From the NCBI GenBank assembly GCA_016789725.1, contig JAEUQN010000017.1:1-61897 (forward strand): a stretch of DNA of 61,897 nucleotides. Reading direction: 5' to 3'. Source of the stretch: Blastocatellia bacterium (GTDB taxonomy: Bacteria; Acidobacteriota; Blastocatellia; RBC074). Below, in pieces: positions 27,801-34,537 of the stretch. Every line of letters begins with the position of its first letter. The stretch's first letter is position 1. Made by a program: the position numbers and the translations under genes. The notes under the pieces were generated by a model. It searched no databases. It saw only the letters and a list, made by a program, of their open reading frames with translations, and had not been told where the DNA came from.

Positions 27801-27895
27801 AATTCAGCGGATCATATATCAAAGCCTACGGGCATTTCGGCCTGTTCGTGCCGGACTATTTGGCGGATTATCTCAGTACCCCCCAAGGCAAATAG
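24803..27895 (+). CDS. Large exported polysaccharide-lyase/hydrolase-like protein
   Basis: 1030 residues. The start has a hydrophobic segment ending in a Cys (LLISQSSC), a possible lipoprotein cleavage site though a poor lipobox. Residues about 185-215 are a low-complexity Asn/Gly/Ser stretch (NNSSGNNSLGNSLPGN). The middle is beta-rich; residues about 620-1000 have the pattern of an alpha/alpha toroid (NNGHFGWRNFGDFIWAEGF, HHWVEGLWLYWALTGDEA), resembling exo-rhamnogalacturonan lyase/YetA-type proteins. Exact family and substrate are uncertain. The upstream SurA-like gene lies 41 nt away. Confidence 0.65.
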   Translation: MPYSSPFRQSLSIALTFSLLISQSSCTRGKALVKRYLSGESSLALDSSFDASVQVPPAPTNQPVLDVPLTITRKPATAGVPLAETANVRDVLRLALMDAANKPVPSQFRVLARWRGAVSDPNRPIKWLLVDTDAPMGDYRLVLGSNPLPTMKVGSGITSSASTPAQGPFENSGRDFGATAPPRTTTPPTASPRNNSSGNNSLGNSLPGNDFSVQAGRVQLIAAAKGSNLLSSFKIDGAERLMQPVTATIEQPRATLLVSDVAAGSTTLKVTDPGALAVGAKVRFEHIGELPFETLAGANRVAAREQDQMYEPNRTYRLDEGTSRQEDIFIVRRDDGGWIYTRTPIRQTHPPRTRIRDLVSEEETAVIKSIRDQVVTLDRPLRLKHSGNEKIIAEAAPLTLTAIVDESKLEESGPLRLVVRQDGHFQSSDRAANAGAMLRFTMRYHVYASQAFVRGQLRIVNVGAFGFGGSRNDTPPYAQHALIQSLNINFPFGAASKPQRLEARNEDGVKTASLIAGKGVELTAPEFAENFPKALSADATGARFEILPRALGEMNGDYIFDGARAKTTEFYFGLETKAAAVMTNSLGITLDPEYVVATQAVRPLLVEKRNWTKVFPEDRMLGVAAMRMERWLAGIYSNEANEGNGPRPAQSAFEVRRMSREGTVEKNNGHFGWRNFGDFIWAEGFTNLHYDIHFIALREYLRSGDQRAFQVGSEMARFRADWGQHHAVDYWDSSRTFNFKGFAFYEKGDHGASRPPLPSHHWVEGLWLYWALTGDEAVRQSALEGSDVLLKHPMDNYLYGLNYNESRWVGWPAMNLMVAWRYSGNVQYFEQAKRLIYLMVQAEENAGRKGYFIPPNSPFGNQLQPFMWSGYAQLGTIEYWRETGDRRVADFLVRIADWLVGAKGGRAVLKGGRSQTDGRYEPMGTTFFWSPDKDVQDPRVTELGMMSVPLLTVAARITGRADLRDKTRLLFRDVTYFRDAPDNAVITPSELSMLNFRSPQFSGSYIKAYGHFGLFVPDYLADYLSTPQGK

Positions 27896-28013
27896 TCGTG
27901 ATTGCCCTGAATAGGATTTGCCGATCAGAGAGTTCTGACGGAATAGTGGAGATGCGGCGGCATTCATAATATTCAATTGACGGGATTGTCGCATCTACAC
28001 TACTATGACGAGC

Positions 28014-28058
28014 AATAAGTTTTCCTCACATCCGGCACATCTTCTCCGAAAACTTATT
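28014..28058. promoter_or_regulatory. 11-bp perfect inverted repeat
   Basis: AATAAGTTTTC (28014-28024) and GAAAACTTATT (28048-28058) with a 23-nt spacer, in the gap 27896-28158 between plus-strand genes. It could be an operator or weak terminator; no T-run follows. Nothing else in the gap is recognisable apart from GAGGAA before ATG 28159. Confidence 0.35.
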
Positions 28059-28158
28059 CACATTCTTTACTTGTACTTATTGAGCAAGGCGGCATCCTCT
28101 CCGGCGTTTGGGCCAAGGGGGAAGCTGACCTGACGCGAAACAGATAGAGGAACGTTGT

Positions 28159-29109
28159 ATGCAAACCTCACATAAACTCACACATTTTGTTCTTGTTGTT
28201 ATTGCGCTATTTGGCGCGCTCATTCCAGCCTCGGCGCAAACATCCTTTCCATCGCCCGGCGTGAGCGATCAGCAAGCCGGTTGGATGCTGGTTTACCCGT
28301 ATTACCACTCTCGTTCTTCGAATCAAAAAGAAGATACCTTCGTCACGATTACGAATGCGAGCAGCACGACAACCGTTGCTGTTCACGTCTATTTTATGGA
28401 CGGCAAAAGTTGTTCGCAGGCGGATATGTTTCTGTGCTTGACGCCTAACGCGTCTCAAGCGTTCAGGGCGTCTGAGATGGACCCGGATAACACGGGCTAC
28501 ATCATCGCCTATGTGGTTGCTCAGGGTGGACCTCTAGCAGGATGTCCGGCGACGACCTCAACCGTTTTGATTGGAAACGCATTTGTTAATTTACCTGCTG
28601 ATGGTATTCAGGGGGCGTATGGTGCAGAAGCCTTTGGCTCTGCCGGGGCTTCTTGCGTGATCCTGGACCCGAATACCGCACAGGTCACCTTTAATGCGCC
28701 AAATCGCTTTGCCGTGGAAATCCAAAGCCCGTTGACCATTCCCAATCAGCGCATTGTGCTGGCTGGATTGACAGGCGATTTGAATGGCACACTGAGTGGA
28801 ACCGGGCAAATTGGAGCGGGGCAAATCATTAATGGAAACGAGACGCCTTCAGGCAGCTTTGCGGCCTGGATTTCTGAAGGCTGTCACAGTTTTGGGGTCG
28901 TGACCACCGGCTCACCGCGTCCTCCCGGCGGAGTCGGACGCATTATTCCCGCAGGGCAAGTCGGTACGATCAAATTCAATGTGCGGGCTGCGGTTGGATT
29001 ATTGATGGTTCCGACGAACTCCACTGGACGTTCTGGGATTCGTTCATTGCATAAGCTGGGAACGACCGCGACAACGCTGACCGTCGGAATTTTCCCGACG
29101 ACTTGTTAG
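28159..29109 (+). CDS. Secreted protein of unknown function
   Basis: 316 residues with a signal peptide (LVVIALFGALIPASAQ). The mature part starts PYYHSRSSNQKEDTFVTITN and is beta-rich with eight cysteines, perhaps forming disulphides. Sequences of this kind, with the opening about unmodified 'YPYY' and a later GRIIPAGQVG, occur as lineage-specific exported proteins in Acidobacteriota; I cannot name a family. GAGGAACG supports ATG 28159. A strong terminator follows, so it is probably a monocistronic unit. Confidence 0.6.
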   Translation: MQTSHKLTHFVLVVIALFGALIPASAQTSFPSPGVSDQQAGWMLVYPYYHSRSSNQKEDTFVTITNASSTTTVAVHVYFMDGKSCSQADMFLCLTPNASQAFRASEMDPDNTGYIIAYVVAQGGPLAGCPATTSTVLIGNAFVNLPADGIQGAYGAEAFGSAGASCVILDPNTAQVTFNAPNRFAVEIQSPLTIPNQRIVLAGLTGDLNGTLSGTGQIGAGQIINGNETPSGSFAAWISEGCHSFGVVTTGSPRPPGGVGRIIPAGQVGTIKFNVRAAVGLLMVPTNSTGRSGIRSLHKLGTTATTLTVGIFPTTC

Positions 29110-29138
29110 CGCATAATTTTTGTTTTGAGCCAATCAGG

Positions 29139-29174
29139 AAGGGCGTGAGCAGCATCTGCTTACGCCCTTTTTTA
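29139..29174 (+). terminator. Intrinsic terminator
   Basis: AAGGGCGTGAGCAG and CTGCTTACGCCCTT form the stem around a CAT loop, followed by TTTTTTATTC. It lies 29 nt after the stop codon of the secreted unknown protein. Confidence 0.85.
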
Positions 29175-29284
29175 TTCTCCTTGACGCTGTTTCCAAACCG
29201 CAGTAGAGTCACGCCCGCATTCCCTGCAAATCTTGCCTCCCCCATTTGAGATTAACGATTTCGATTTCGGCCATTGGAGGAAAC

Positions 29285-30331
29285 ATGACCAAAACTTTTC
29301 ACTCATATCATTGCATTATTCCGCCTGACATCCTGCGCAACGTAGCAGAGAAGGGGAATGACGCACAGCGCGATTGGGCCTACAAGGCAATTGAGCAAAG
29401 CGCCCAATTGCGAGGGCAACGCGAAGTGGTCGGGCTGTTTGCGGCCCTGGCGGCGGTTCCTGCGGGTGGCAAGCGCCGTACCGTTTACGACGCGAAAAAT
29501 GGACTTACTTTGCCGGGCAAGCTCGTACGCGGCGAAAATGATCCGTCCAGCAAAGACAAAACCGTCAACGAAGCATTTCTTGGCTCTGGCAAAACCTACG
29601 ATTTTTTCAGCAAGGTCTATGACCGCAATTCGATAGATGATCGCGGCATGCGACTGGATTCCACGGTGCATTATGATTTTGAGTATAACAACGCATTCTG
29701 GAACGGGAGGCAAATGGTGTATGGCGATGGCGACGGGCAAATCTTCGAGCGGTTTACGATTGCGTTGGATGTGATCGCACATGAGTTGACGCACGGCGTT
29801 ACGCAATATGAAGCAGGGTTGGTTTATCGCAATCAGCCGGGTGCGCTCAACGAACATTTCTCCGATGTTTTCGGCTCGCTCGTCAAACAGTACGCCAAAA
29901 AGCAAAAGGCGAATAAAGCCGACTGGTTGATTGGCAAGGGTTTGTTGGCGAAAACCGTCAAAGGGGTTGCCTTACGTTCCATGAAAGAGCCGGGAACAGC
30001 TTATGATGATCCGCTGATTGGCAAAGACCCACAGCCCGGACATATGAAAGACTTCGTCAAAACTACGCGCGACAATGGCGGTGTACATATCAACTCCGGC
30101 ATCCCAAACAAAGCGTTTTATGAAGCTGCGATTCGCATTGGCGGCAACGCGTGGGAAAAAGCCGGACGCATTTGGTACGTTACTTTGCGAGATCGCTTGC
30201 GGTCGAATTCGCAATTCCAGGATTGCGCGAATTTGACGTTGGCAGTGGCTGGCGAACTGTACGGCACGGGCAGCATGGAGCAAAAAGCTGTTCAGGAGGC
30301 GTGGGACGTGGTTGGGATTAAAGCCAAATAA
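29285..30331 (+). CDS. Protealysin-like M4 metalloprotease
   Basis: 348 residues; ATG 29285 follows GGAGGA. There is no signal peptide, as in protealysin. An N-terminal propeptide motif (HCIIPPDIL, residues 9-17) matches the protealysin precursor segment. The zinc-site is H166-E167-L-T-H170 (HELTH), with third ligand E190 (ALNEHFSDVFG) and catalytic H268 (HINSGIPN). M4 enzymes cleave proteins before hydrophobic residues. The next gene encodes an emfourin-type inhibitor, matching the protealysin operon known from Gram-negative bacteria. A hairpin separates the two genes. Cytoplasmic processing is expected. Confidence 0.92.
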   Translation: MTKTFHSYHCIIPPDILRNVAEKGNDAQRDWAYKAIEQSAQLRGQREVVGLFAALAAVPAGGKRRTVYDAKNGLTLPGKLVRGENDPSSKDKTVNEAFLGSGKTYDFFSKVYDRNSIDDRGMRLDSTVHYDFEYNNAFWNGRQMVYGDGDGQIFERFTIALDVIAHELTHGVTQYEAGLVYRNQPGALNEHFSDVFGSLVKQYAKKQKANKADWLIGKGLLAKTVKGVALRSMKEPGTAYDDPLIGKDPQPGHMKDFVKTTRDNGGVHINSGIPNKAFYEAAIRIGGNAWEKAGRIWYVTLRDRLRSNSQFQDCANLTLAVAGELYGTGSMEQKAVQEAWDVVGIKAK

Positions 30332-30333
30332 AT

Positions 30334-30374
30334 TTGCGGGGAGCGTACTTTGTGTGCGCTCCCCGCAAGGAAAG
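30334..30374 (+). promoter_or_regulatory. Intercistronic hairpin covering the emfourin ribosome-binding site
   Basis: TTGCGGGGAGCG (30334-30345) and CGCTCCCCGCAA (30357-30368) form a perfect 12-bp stem with an 11-nt loop. The right arm overlaps the first two bases of the AAGGAAAG ribosome-binding site (30367-30374) of the inhibitor gene. It starts 2 nt after the protease stop codon. It could tune the protease-to-inhibitor ratio (inference). Confidence 0.6.
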
Positions 30375-30380
30375 ATTCTT

Positions 30381-30680
30381 ATGATTGTTCGTTATGATCG
30401 CTCTGGCGGATTTGCGGGCCTCACCATTACTGCCGAAGTAGATTCGGAAACACTGTCCGCCAAAGAAGCGAAAACCCTAAAAGAGTTGGTCGAGAAAGCA
30501 TTTCCCCTTGACCCGACCAAAAAGAAAAAAGCGACGATGCCGGATCAATTTGAATATGAATTCACCATCGAAGATCACGGCAAGTCGCGCCAATATCGAG
30601 TCAATGATGAAACCATCACCGCCGCAATACGCGCGCTCAGCAAATGGTTGATCGCTGCGGCGCAACAGCACCAGCCTTAG
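30381..30680 (+). CDS. Emfourin-type protealysin inhibitor
   Basis: 99 residues from ATG 30381 (MIVRYDRSGGFAGL), the start of the emfourin family; the longer frame from 30312 is ignored. Emfourin is the proteinaceous inhibitor encoded beside protealysin in Serratia and relatives; it blocks M4 proteases. The order protease-inhibitor is conserved. The C-terminal LIAAAQQHQP ends 4 nt inside the convergent MBL gene stop. Confidence 0.88.
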   Translation: MIVRYDRSGGFAGLTITAEVDSETLSAKEAKTLKELVEKAFPLDPTKKKKATMPDQFEYEFTIEDHGKSRQYRVNDETITAAIRALSKWLIAAAQQHQP

Positions 30681-31543
30681 CTTTTTTTCTTGCTCAGACT
30701 GTTGTAGATGACCTGAATCCAGGTGTCAGTTTTGACAAACCCTGTCCCCAGATTTTTGTATTTGTCTGGCATCCCCTGCGCTTTGATTTGATCCATCGTT
30801 TTGCCTGCTGCCATTTGTTTGCGCACGATGTCTGCCGTTTCTGCAATCATATCCCGATAGCCTTTCACATCTTCCAACGTCAAGACCGGACCGTGACCGG
30901 GAATGACTTTAACATCCGCCGGCAGACGCTTGACCGCTTCACTCAACGATTGCACCAAGCCTTCGACATCGCCGCCGCCACTTAAATCCACAAACGGAAA
31001 TCGCCCTGGCGAAAATGTGTCGCCGAAATGTGCGACGTTCGATTTCGTGAAGTACACAATCGTATCGTTGTCGGTGTGACCATTGGTGAAATACATCAAC
31101 TGAATTTCTTCGCCGTTGAAGTGGATGGAAGCCGATTGGTCATAGGTAATGACCGGTTGCGCTTCTTTCGGCTTGCTTTCCATACGCTTGCGAACGTTGG
31201 CGTGTGCAACGATCAACGTGTCTTTGCCGAAGATTTCATTGCCGCCTGTGTGATCGCCGTGATGATGCGTGTTGACCAGAAACTTCAACGGCGCATTGTT
31301 GAGCGATTTGAGCGCAGCTTTGATCTTGTCGGCCAGCGGTGCGAATTGATCGTCAATAATCAACGTGCCATCGGGACCGGTGGAAACGCCGATATTCCCG
31401 CCCGATCCTTCGAGCATGGAAACGTTACCTGCGACCTTTTGGGTTTTGATCTCAACTTTGGAAAAATCCTGCTGTGCGGCTGGGACAAACTTTGCGCCGA
31501 GCAGAATCACAAGCACAACGGCTGCGAAAATGAAGCGATACAT
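30677..31543 (-). CDS. MBL-fold hydrolase, exported
   Basis: 288 residues with a signal peptide (LVILLGAKFVPAAQ). HHHGDHTGG (H93, H95, D97, H98) is the metallo-beta-lactamase zinc motif; GHTDND and PGHGP follow. Members include periplasmic hydrolases and class B-like enzymes; the specific substrate is unknown and beta-lactam activity is not implied. Convergent with emfourin (4-nt overlap) and upstream of it on this strand lie hairpin E1 and slyD. Confidence 0.88.
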   Translation of the reverse strand: MYRFIFAAVVLVILLGAKFVPAAQQDFSKVEIKTQKVAGNVSMLEGSGGNIGVSTGPDGTLIIDDQFAPLADKIKAALKSLNNAPLKFLVNTHHHGDHTGGNEIFGKDTLIVAHANVRKRMESKPKEAQPVITYDQSASIHFNGEEIQLMYFTNGHTDNDTIVYFTKSNVAHFGDTFSPGRFPFVDLSGGGDVEGLVQSLSEAVKRLPADVKVIPGHGPVLTLEDVKGYRDMIAETADIVRKQMAAGKTMDQIKAQGMPDKYKNLGTGFVKTDTWIQVIYNSLSKKKS

Positions 31544-31562
31544 GTGGGGCCTCCAGAAAATA

Positions 31563-31632
31563 TACGACAGGCCATTTGCCTGTCAGGGTTTTCATTTACT
31601 TGGTGTGAAGACAGGCGAGCCGCCTGCCCTTA
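31563..31632 (-). repeat. Hairpin element E1 (ACGACAGGC type)
   Basis: Copy of the type also at 56929-56999, in the opposite orientation. It contains two small hairpins (ACAGGC...GCCTGT and ACAGGCG...CGCCTG) around the conserved core ATGAAAACCCTGACAGGC (minus strand). It overlaps the slyD stop codon and ends 20 nt before the MBL gene. Confidence 0.8.
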
Positions 31633-32064
31633 CATTCCTGCAATCGCCGCCAACTGAATGTTGAAATGTAATTCTTCACCTGCAAGCGGGTGATTGGCAT
31701 CAACCGTAATCGAAGTTTCGTCTACGTGGGTAATGAGCAACGGGATCACTGTGCCGTCCTGTCGGTGCATTTCAATTTGCATCCCGACTTGTGGGTCTGT
31801 GCCAAGCTGCACCAAATCACGCGGCACAGTCTGTGTTAACTCTTCACGGCGTTCTCCATACGCTTGTTGCACCGGAATCACGACATCTTTGCTTTCGCCG
31901 ATTTGCATTCCCGTTACGGCTTCATCAAAGCCCGGAATCACTTCGCCGCCGCCAACGGTAAACGCCAGCGGATCACGTCCTTCTGACGAGTCAAAGATTT
32001 CACCGCTCACCAATTTGCCGGTGTAATGCACGTGGACGACATCCCCTTGTTTTGCTACTGCCAT
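31630..32064 (-). CDS. slyD: FKBP-type peptidyl-prolyl isomerase, SlyD-like
   Basis: 144 residues. N-terminal FKBP half (VHVHYTGKLVSGEIFDSSEG), insert-in-flap domain (VVIPVQQAYGERREE), and C-terminal FKBP strand match SlyD. It lacks the His/Cys-rich metal-binding tail of E. coli SlyD, so it is likely a cytoplasmic chaperone/PPIase without nickel storage. The gene lies between MnmA and MBL genes on the minus strand. Confidence 0.88.
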   Translation of the reverse strand: MAVAKQGDVVHVHYTGKLVSGEIFDSSEGRDPLAFTVGGGEVIPGFDEAVTGMQIGESKDVVIPVQQAYGERREELTQTVPRDLVQLGTDPQVGMQIEMHRQDGTVIPLLITHVDETSITVDANHPLAGEELHFNIQLAAIAGM

Positions 32065-32090
32065 GCGTTTTGCTCCTTGTGGATAGGGTC

Positions 32091-32134
32091 AACGCAAAGA
32101 CGCCGCTAGTGCAAAGACAATACGCAAAGGGGCG
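32091..32134. repeat. Degenerate CGCAAAG tandem motif
   Basis: Three copies of CGCAAAGAC-like units (AACGCAAAGACGC, GTGCAAAGAC, TACGCAAAGG) lie upstream of slyD. No matching second arm is clear. It may be a decayed hairpin element of another type, between co-directional minus-strand genes. Confidence 0.35.
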
Positions 32135-32268
32135 AGAGCGCAAGCTTTGGAAGTAACTTCGTGTTTGCGATGAGAGAATTGAAGATTAATTGAAATAACA
32201 CTGCTTCGATGAAGCGCGGAAAGTTTGGCACAGACACCTGTCAAAAGCCAAGTGTCAGATCACCTGCC

Positions 32269-33402
32269 TCACGCAATCCAGCCGCCGCCCACCACCACCT
32301 CGCCATCATAAAACACCGTTGCCTGTCCCGGCGTAATCGCGCGTTGCAGTTCATCAAATGTGACCAGTGCTTTGCCGTCTTCGAGCGGCGCAATTGTTGC
32401 CATCGCTTCTTCGGCGCGCGAGCGAATCTTGACGGAAACACGCATTGATTCGGTTAACTCGGCAATCGCAATCCAATTCGGACGCGTCACAATCATCGCT
32501 TGTTTGAGCAAATGATCCGGTGAGCCGACGACGACTTGGTTTTTTTCGGCGTCTACTTTCACGACGTACAACGGCTCCGGCGCAGAAATGCCGATGCCTT
32601 TTCGTTGTCCGACTGTGTAACGATGAATGCCGGTGTGCTGGCCTAAGATTTTGCCTTCGGTCGTGACAATCGCGCCGGGTGTTGGATCGGGTGCTTTCTT
32701 CACACTTTCGATTTGCACCAGCGGCTGCGGATTCGATTTTTGCTCGTCCAAATACCGATCAATGAAGCGCGAATAATTGCCATCGGGGATGAAACAAATT
32801 TCCTGGCTTTCGGGCTTTTGCGCGGTGGGCAATCCCGCTTGTTCTGCGATGTCGCGGGTTTCCTGCTTCGTCATCCCGCCCAACGGAAAGAGCGCATAGC
32901 TCAATTGCTCCTGTGTTAGTTCAAACAAAAAGTACGATTGATCTTTTGCCCGATTCGTCGCGCGCATCAGTAACCAACGCCCGCGCTCTTCGTCAAACGT
33001 CACGCGCGCGTAATGCCCAGTAGCGACTTTGTCCGCGCCGACGCTCTTCGTCATTTCGACCAGCTTGTCGAATTTCAAATACGAATTGCACGCGACACAC
33101 GGACTTGGCGTTTTGCCTTGCAGATAGTTATTCACGAATGGCGCGACAACATCGCGCTCAAAATCGTCTTCAAGGTTCAGCACGTAAAACGGAAAGCCGA
33201 GTTTGTTGGCCACGACGCGTGCGTCATACAAATCGTCGAGCGAGCAACATTTTGACGGCAGCGGTTCGCCGTCCGGGCCAACGTTGATGCGGCGTTGATT
33301 CCAAAGCTGCATCGAAAAGCCCACCAATTCGTGTCCCTGATTTTTTAGTAAGGCAGCGGTCGTCGAACTGTCTACGCCGCCACTCATCGCAACTGCAATC
33401 AT
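32269..33402 (-). CDS. mnmA: tRNA 2-thiouridine(34) synthase MnmA
   Basis: 377 residues. The PP-loop SGGVDSS (residues 7-13), the nucleophile-region cysteine C105 (VACNSYLKF) and C203 (SQEICFI) match MnmA, which thiolates uridine 34 of Glu, Gln and Lys tRNAs using a persulfide relay. ATG at 33402. It starts a minus-strand run with slyD and is divergent from the MoxR-type gene. Hallmark ATP-pyrophosphatase fold; housekeeping gene. Confidence 0.95.
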   Translation of the reverse strand: MIAVAMSGGVDSSTTAALLKNQGHELVGFSMQLWNQRRINVGPDGEPLPSKCCSLDDLYDARVVANKLGFPFYVLNLEDDFERDVVAPFVNNYLQGKTPSPCVACNSYLKFDKLVEMTKSVGADKVATGHYARVTFDEERGRWLLMRATNRAKDQSYFLFELTQEQLSYALFPLGGMTKQETRDIAEQAGLPTAQKPESQEICFIPDGNYSRFIDRYLDEQKSNPQPLVQIESVKKAPDPTPGAIVTTEGKILGQHTGIHRYTVGQRKGIGISAPEPLYVVKVDAEKNQVVVGSPDHLLKQAMIVTRPNWIAIAELTESMRVSVKIRSRAEEAMATIAPLEDGKALVTFDELQRAITPGQATVFYDGEVVVGGGWIA

Positions 33403-33533
33403 TGAATTCCTCTTTCAAATCTCCGGTCGCAAATTTCAAATCCAGAAATATTGATGCTAAGATGACGGACTGATTCTAGCACACGCCAGATCAGCAAGGC
33501 ACAAACCCAAGTAAAGGATTGCGAATTCCATCA

Positions 33534-34379
33534 ATGGCAAAAAGCTCGCCTATGAACCCAAAATCACAGACCTCATCCGAACATGTGCTCGACAAATATC
33601 GCCTCAAGTCAGAGCCGTATTACCTCAACATCAAAAACGAAGCCGACATCTTCGAGAAGGCGTACAAAGCCAGGCTTCCGGTGATGCTGAAAGGCCCGAC
33701 AGGCTGCGGCAAAACGCGCTTTGTGCAGGCGATGGCGTATCGTCTGGGACGCCCGATTATCACGGTTGCGTGCCACGAGGATTTGTCGGCGACCGATTTG
33801 GTCGGGCGCTTTTTACTCGAAGGCGAAGAGACGGTTTGGCACGACGGCCCGCTCACGACGGCGGTGCGTCACGGCGCGATTTGCTACCTCGACGAAGTGG
33901 TCGAAGCGCGCAAAGACACCATCGTTTGCATTCACCCGCTGACCGATGATCGCCGCGTGTTGCCGATTGAAAAGCTCGGTCAACTCATTAGTGCGCCGGA
34001 CGATTTTATGCTCGTGATTTCGTACAACCCCGGCTATCAAAGCGTGCTGAAAGACCTGAAACAATCCACGCGGCAACGGTTTATTTCATTGGAATTCGAT
34101 TATCCGCCCGCCGAAGCCGAAGCTCAAATCGTTGCCCGCGAAGGCGGCATTGACGCGGGGCTGGCCCGCGATCTGGTCAAGATCGGCGAGAAGGTGCGCA
34201 ACCTGAAAGGACACGGGCTGGAGGAAGGTGTTTCGACGCGCTTGTTGGTGTATGCCGCACAAATGATTGCGAGTGGCATTGATGCCGTGACCGCCTGCGA
34301 AATCGCTATTGCTTCGCCGATTACGGATGATTCCGAATTGCAGCGCGGGATTCGTGAAATTGTTACGACTGTTGTGTAA
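33534..34379 (+). CDS. MoxR-family AAA ATPase, CbbQ/NorQ-type
   Basis: 281 residues from ATG 33534. Walker [10 protein letters not shown] (near residue 58), Walker [12 protein letters not shown], sensor region VISYNPGYQ and the C-terminal arginine-rich region fit CbbQ/NirQ/NorQ AAA+ proteins. They work with a VWA-domain partner as metal or cofactor chaperones or as activases. The partner (CbbO-like) is encoded next, separated by hairpin A2. No rubisco or NO reductase gene is in the window, so the client is unknown. Confidence 0.9.
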   Translation: MAKSSPMNPKSQTSSEHVLDKYRLKSEPYYLNIKNEADIFEKAYKARLPVMLKGPTGCGKTRFVQAMAYRLGRPIITVACHEDLSATDLVGRFLLEGEETVWHDGPLTTAVRHGAICYLDEVVEARKDTIVCIHPLTDDRRVLPIEKLGQLISAPDDFMLVISYNPGYQSVLKDLKQSTRQRFISLEFDYPPAEAEAQIVAREGGIDAGLARDLVKIGEKVRNLKGHGLEEGVSTRLLVYAAQMIASGIDAVTACEIAIASPITDDSELQRGIREIVTTVV

Positions 34380-34394
34380 TTGAGATTTGTTATT

Positions 34395-34526
34395 AACCAC
34401 GGGGAGCACGGGGGACACGGGGCATTAGACAGGATTGACAAGATTGACAAGATTCGTCAAAGCCATCTTGTTCATCCTGTAAATCCTGTCAAAAAACTCC
34501 CCGTGTCCCCCGTGCTCCCCGTGGTT
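34395..34526 (+). repeat. Hairpin element A2 (CCACGG type)
   Basis: Arms 34395-34422 and 34499-34526 are perfect 28-bp inverted copies (AACCACGGGGAGCACG...). The nested pair GACAGGATT / AATCCTGTC and ATCTTGTTC lie inside. The element starts 15 nt after the ATPase stop codon and ends 11 nt before the VWA gene start, within what is otherwise an operon. Same type as A1 (1898-2028). Confidence 0.9.
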
Positions 34527-34537
34527 TTATTTGTGTT

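Noticed and set aside
24797..27994. Frames opposite the large lyase-like gene, up to 239 codons
   Set aside because: No ribosome-binding sites or motifs; the plus-strand frame carries the coherent protein signature.
30677..31543. Calling the MBL-fold gene a class B carbapenemase
   Set aside because: The HHHGDH motif is common to many hydrolases, and no other class B features were seen.
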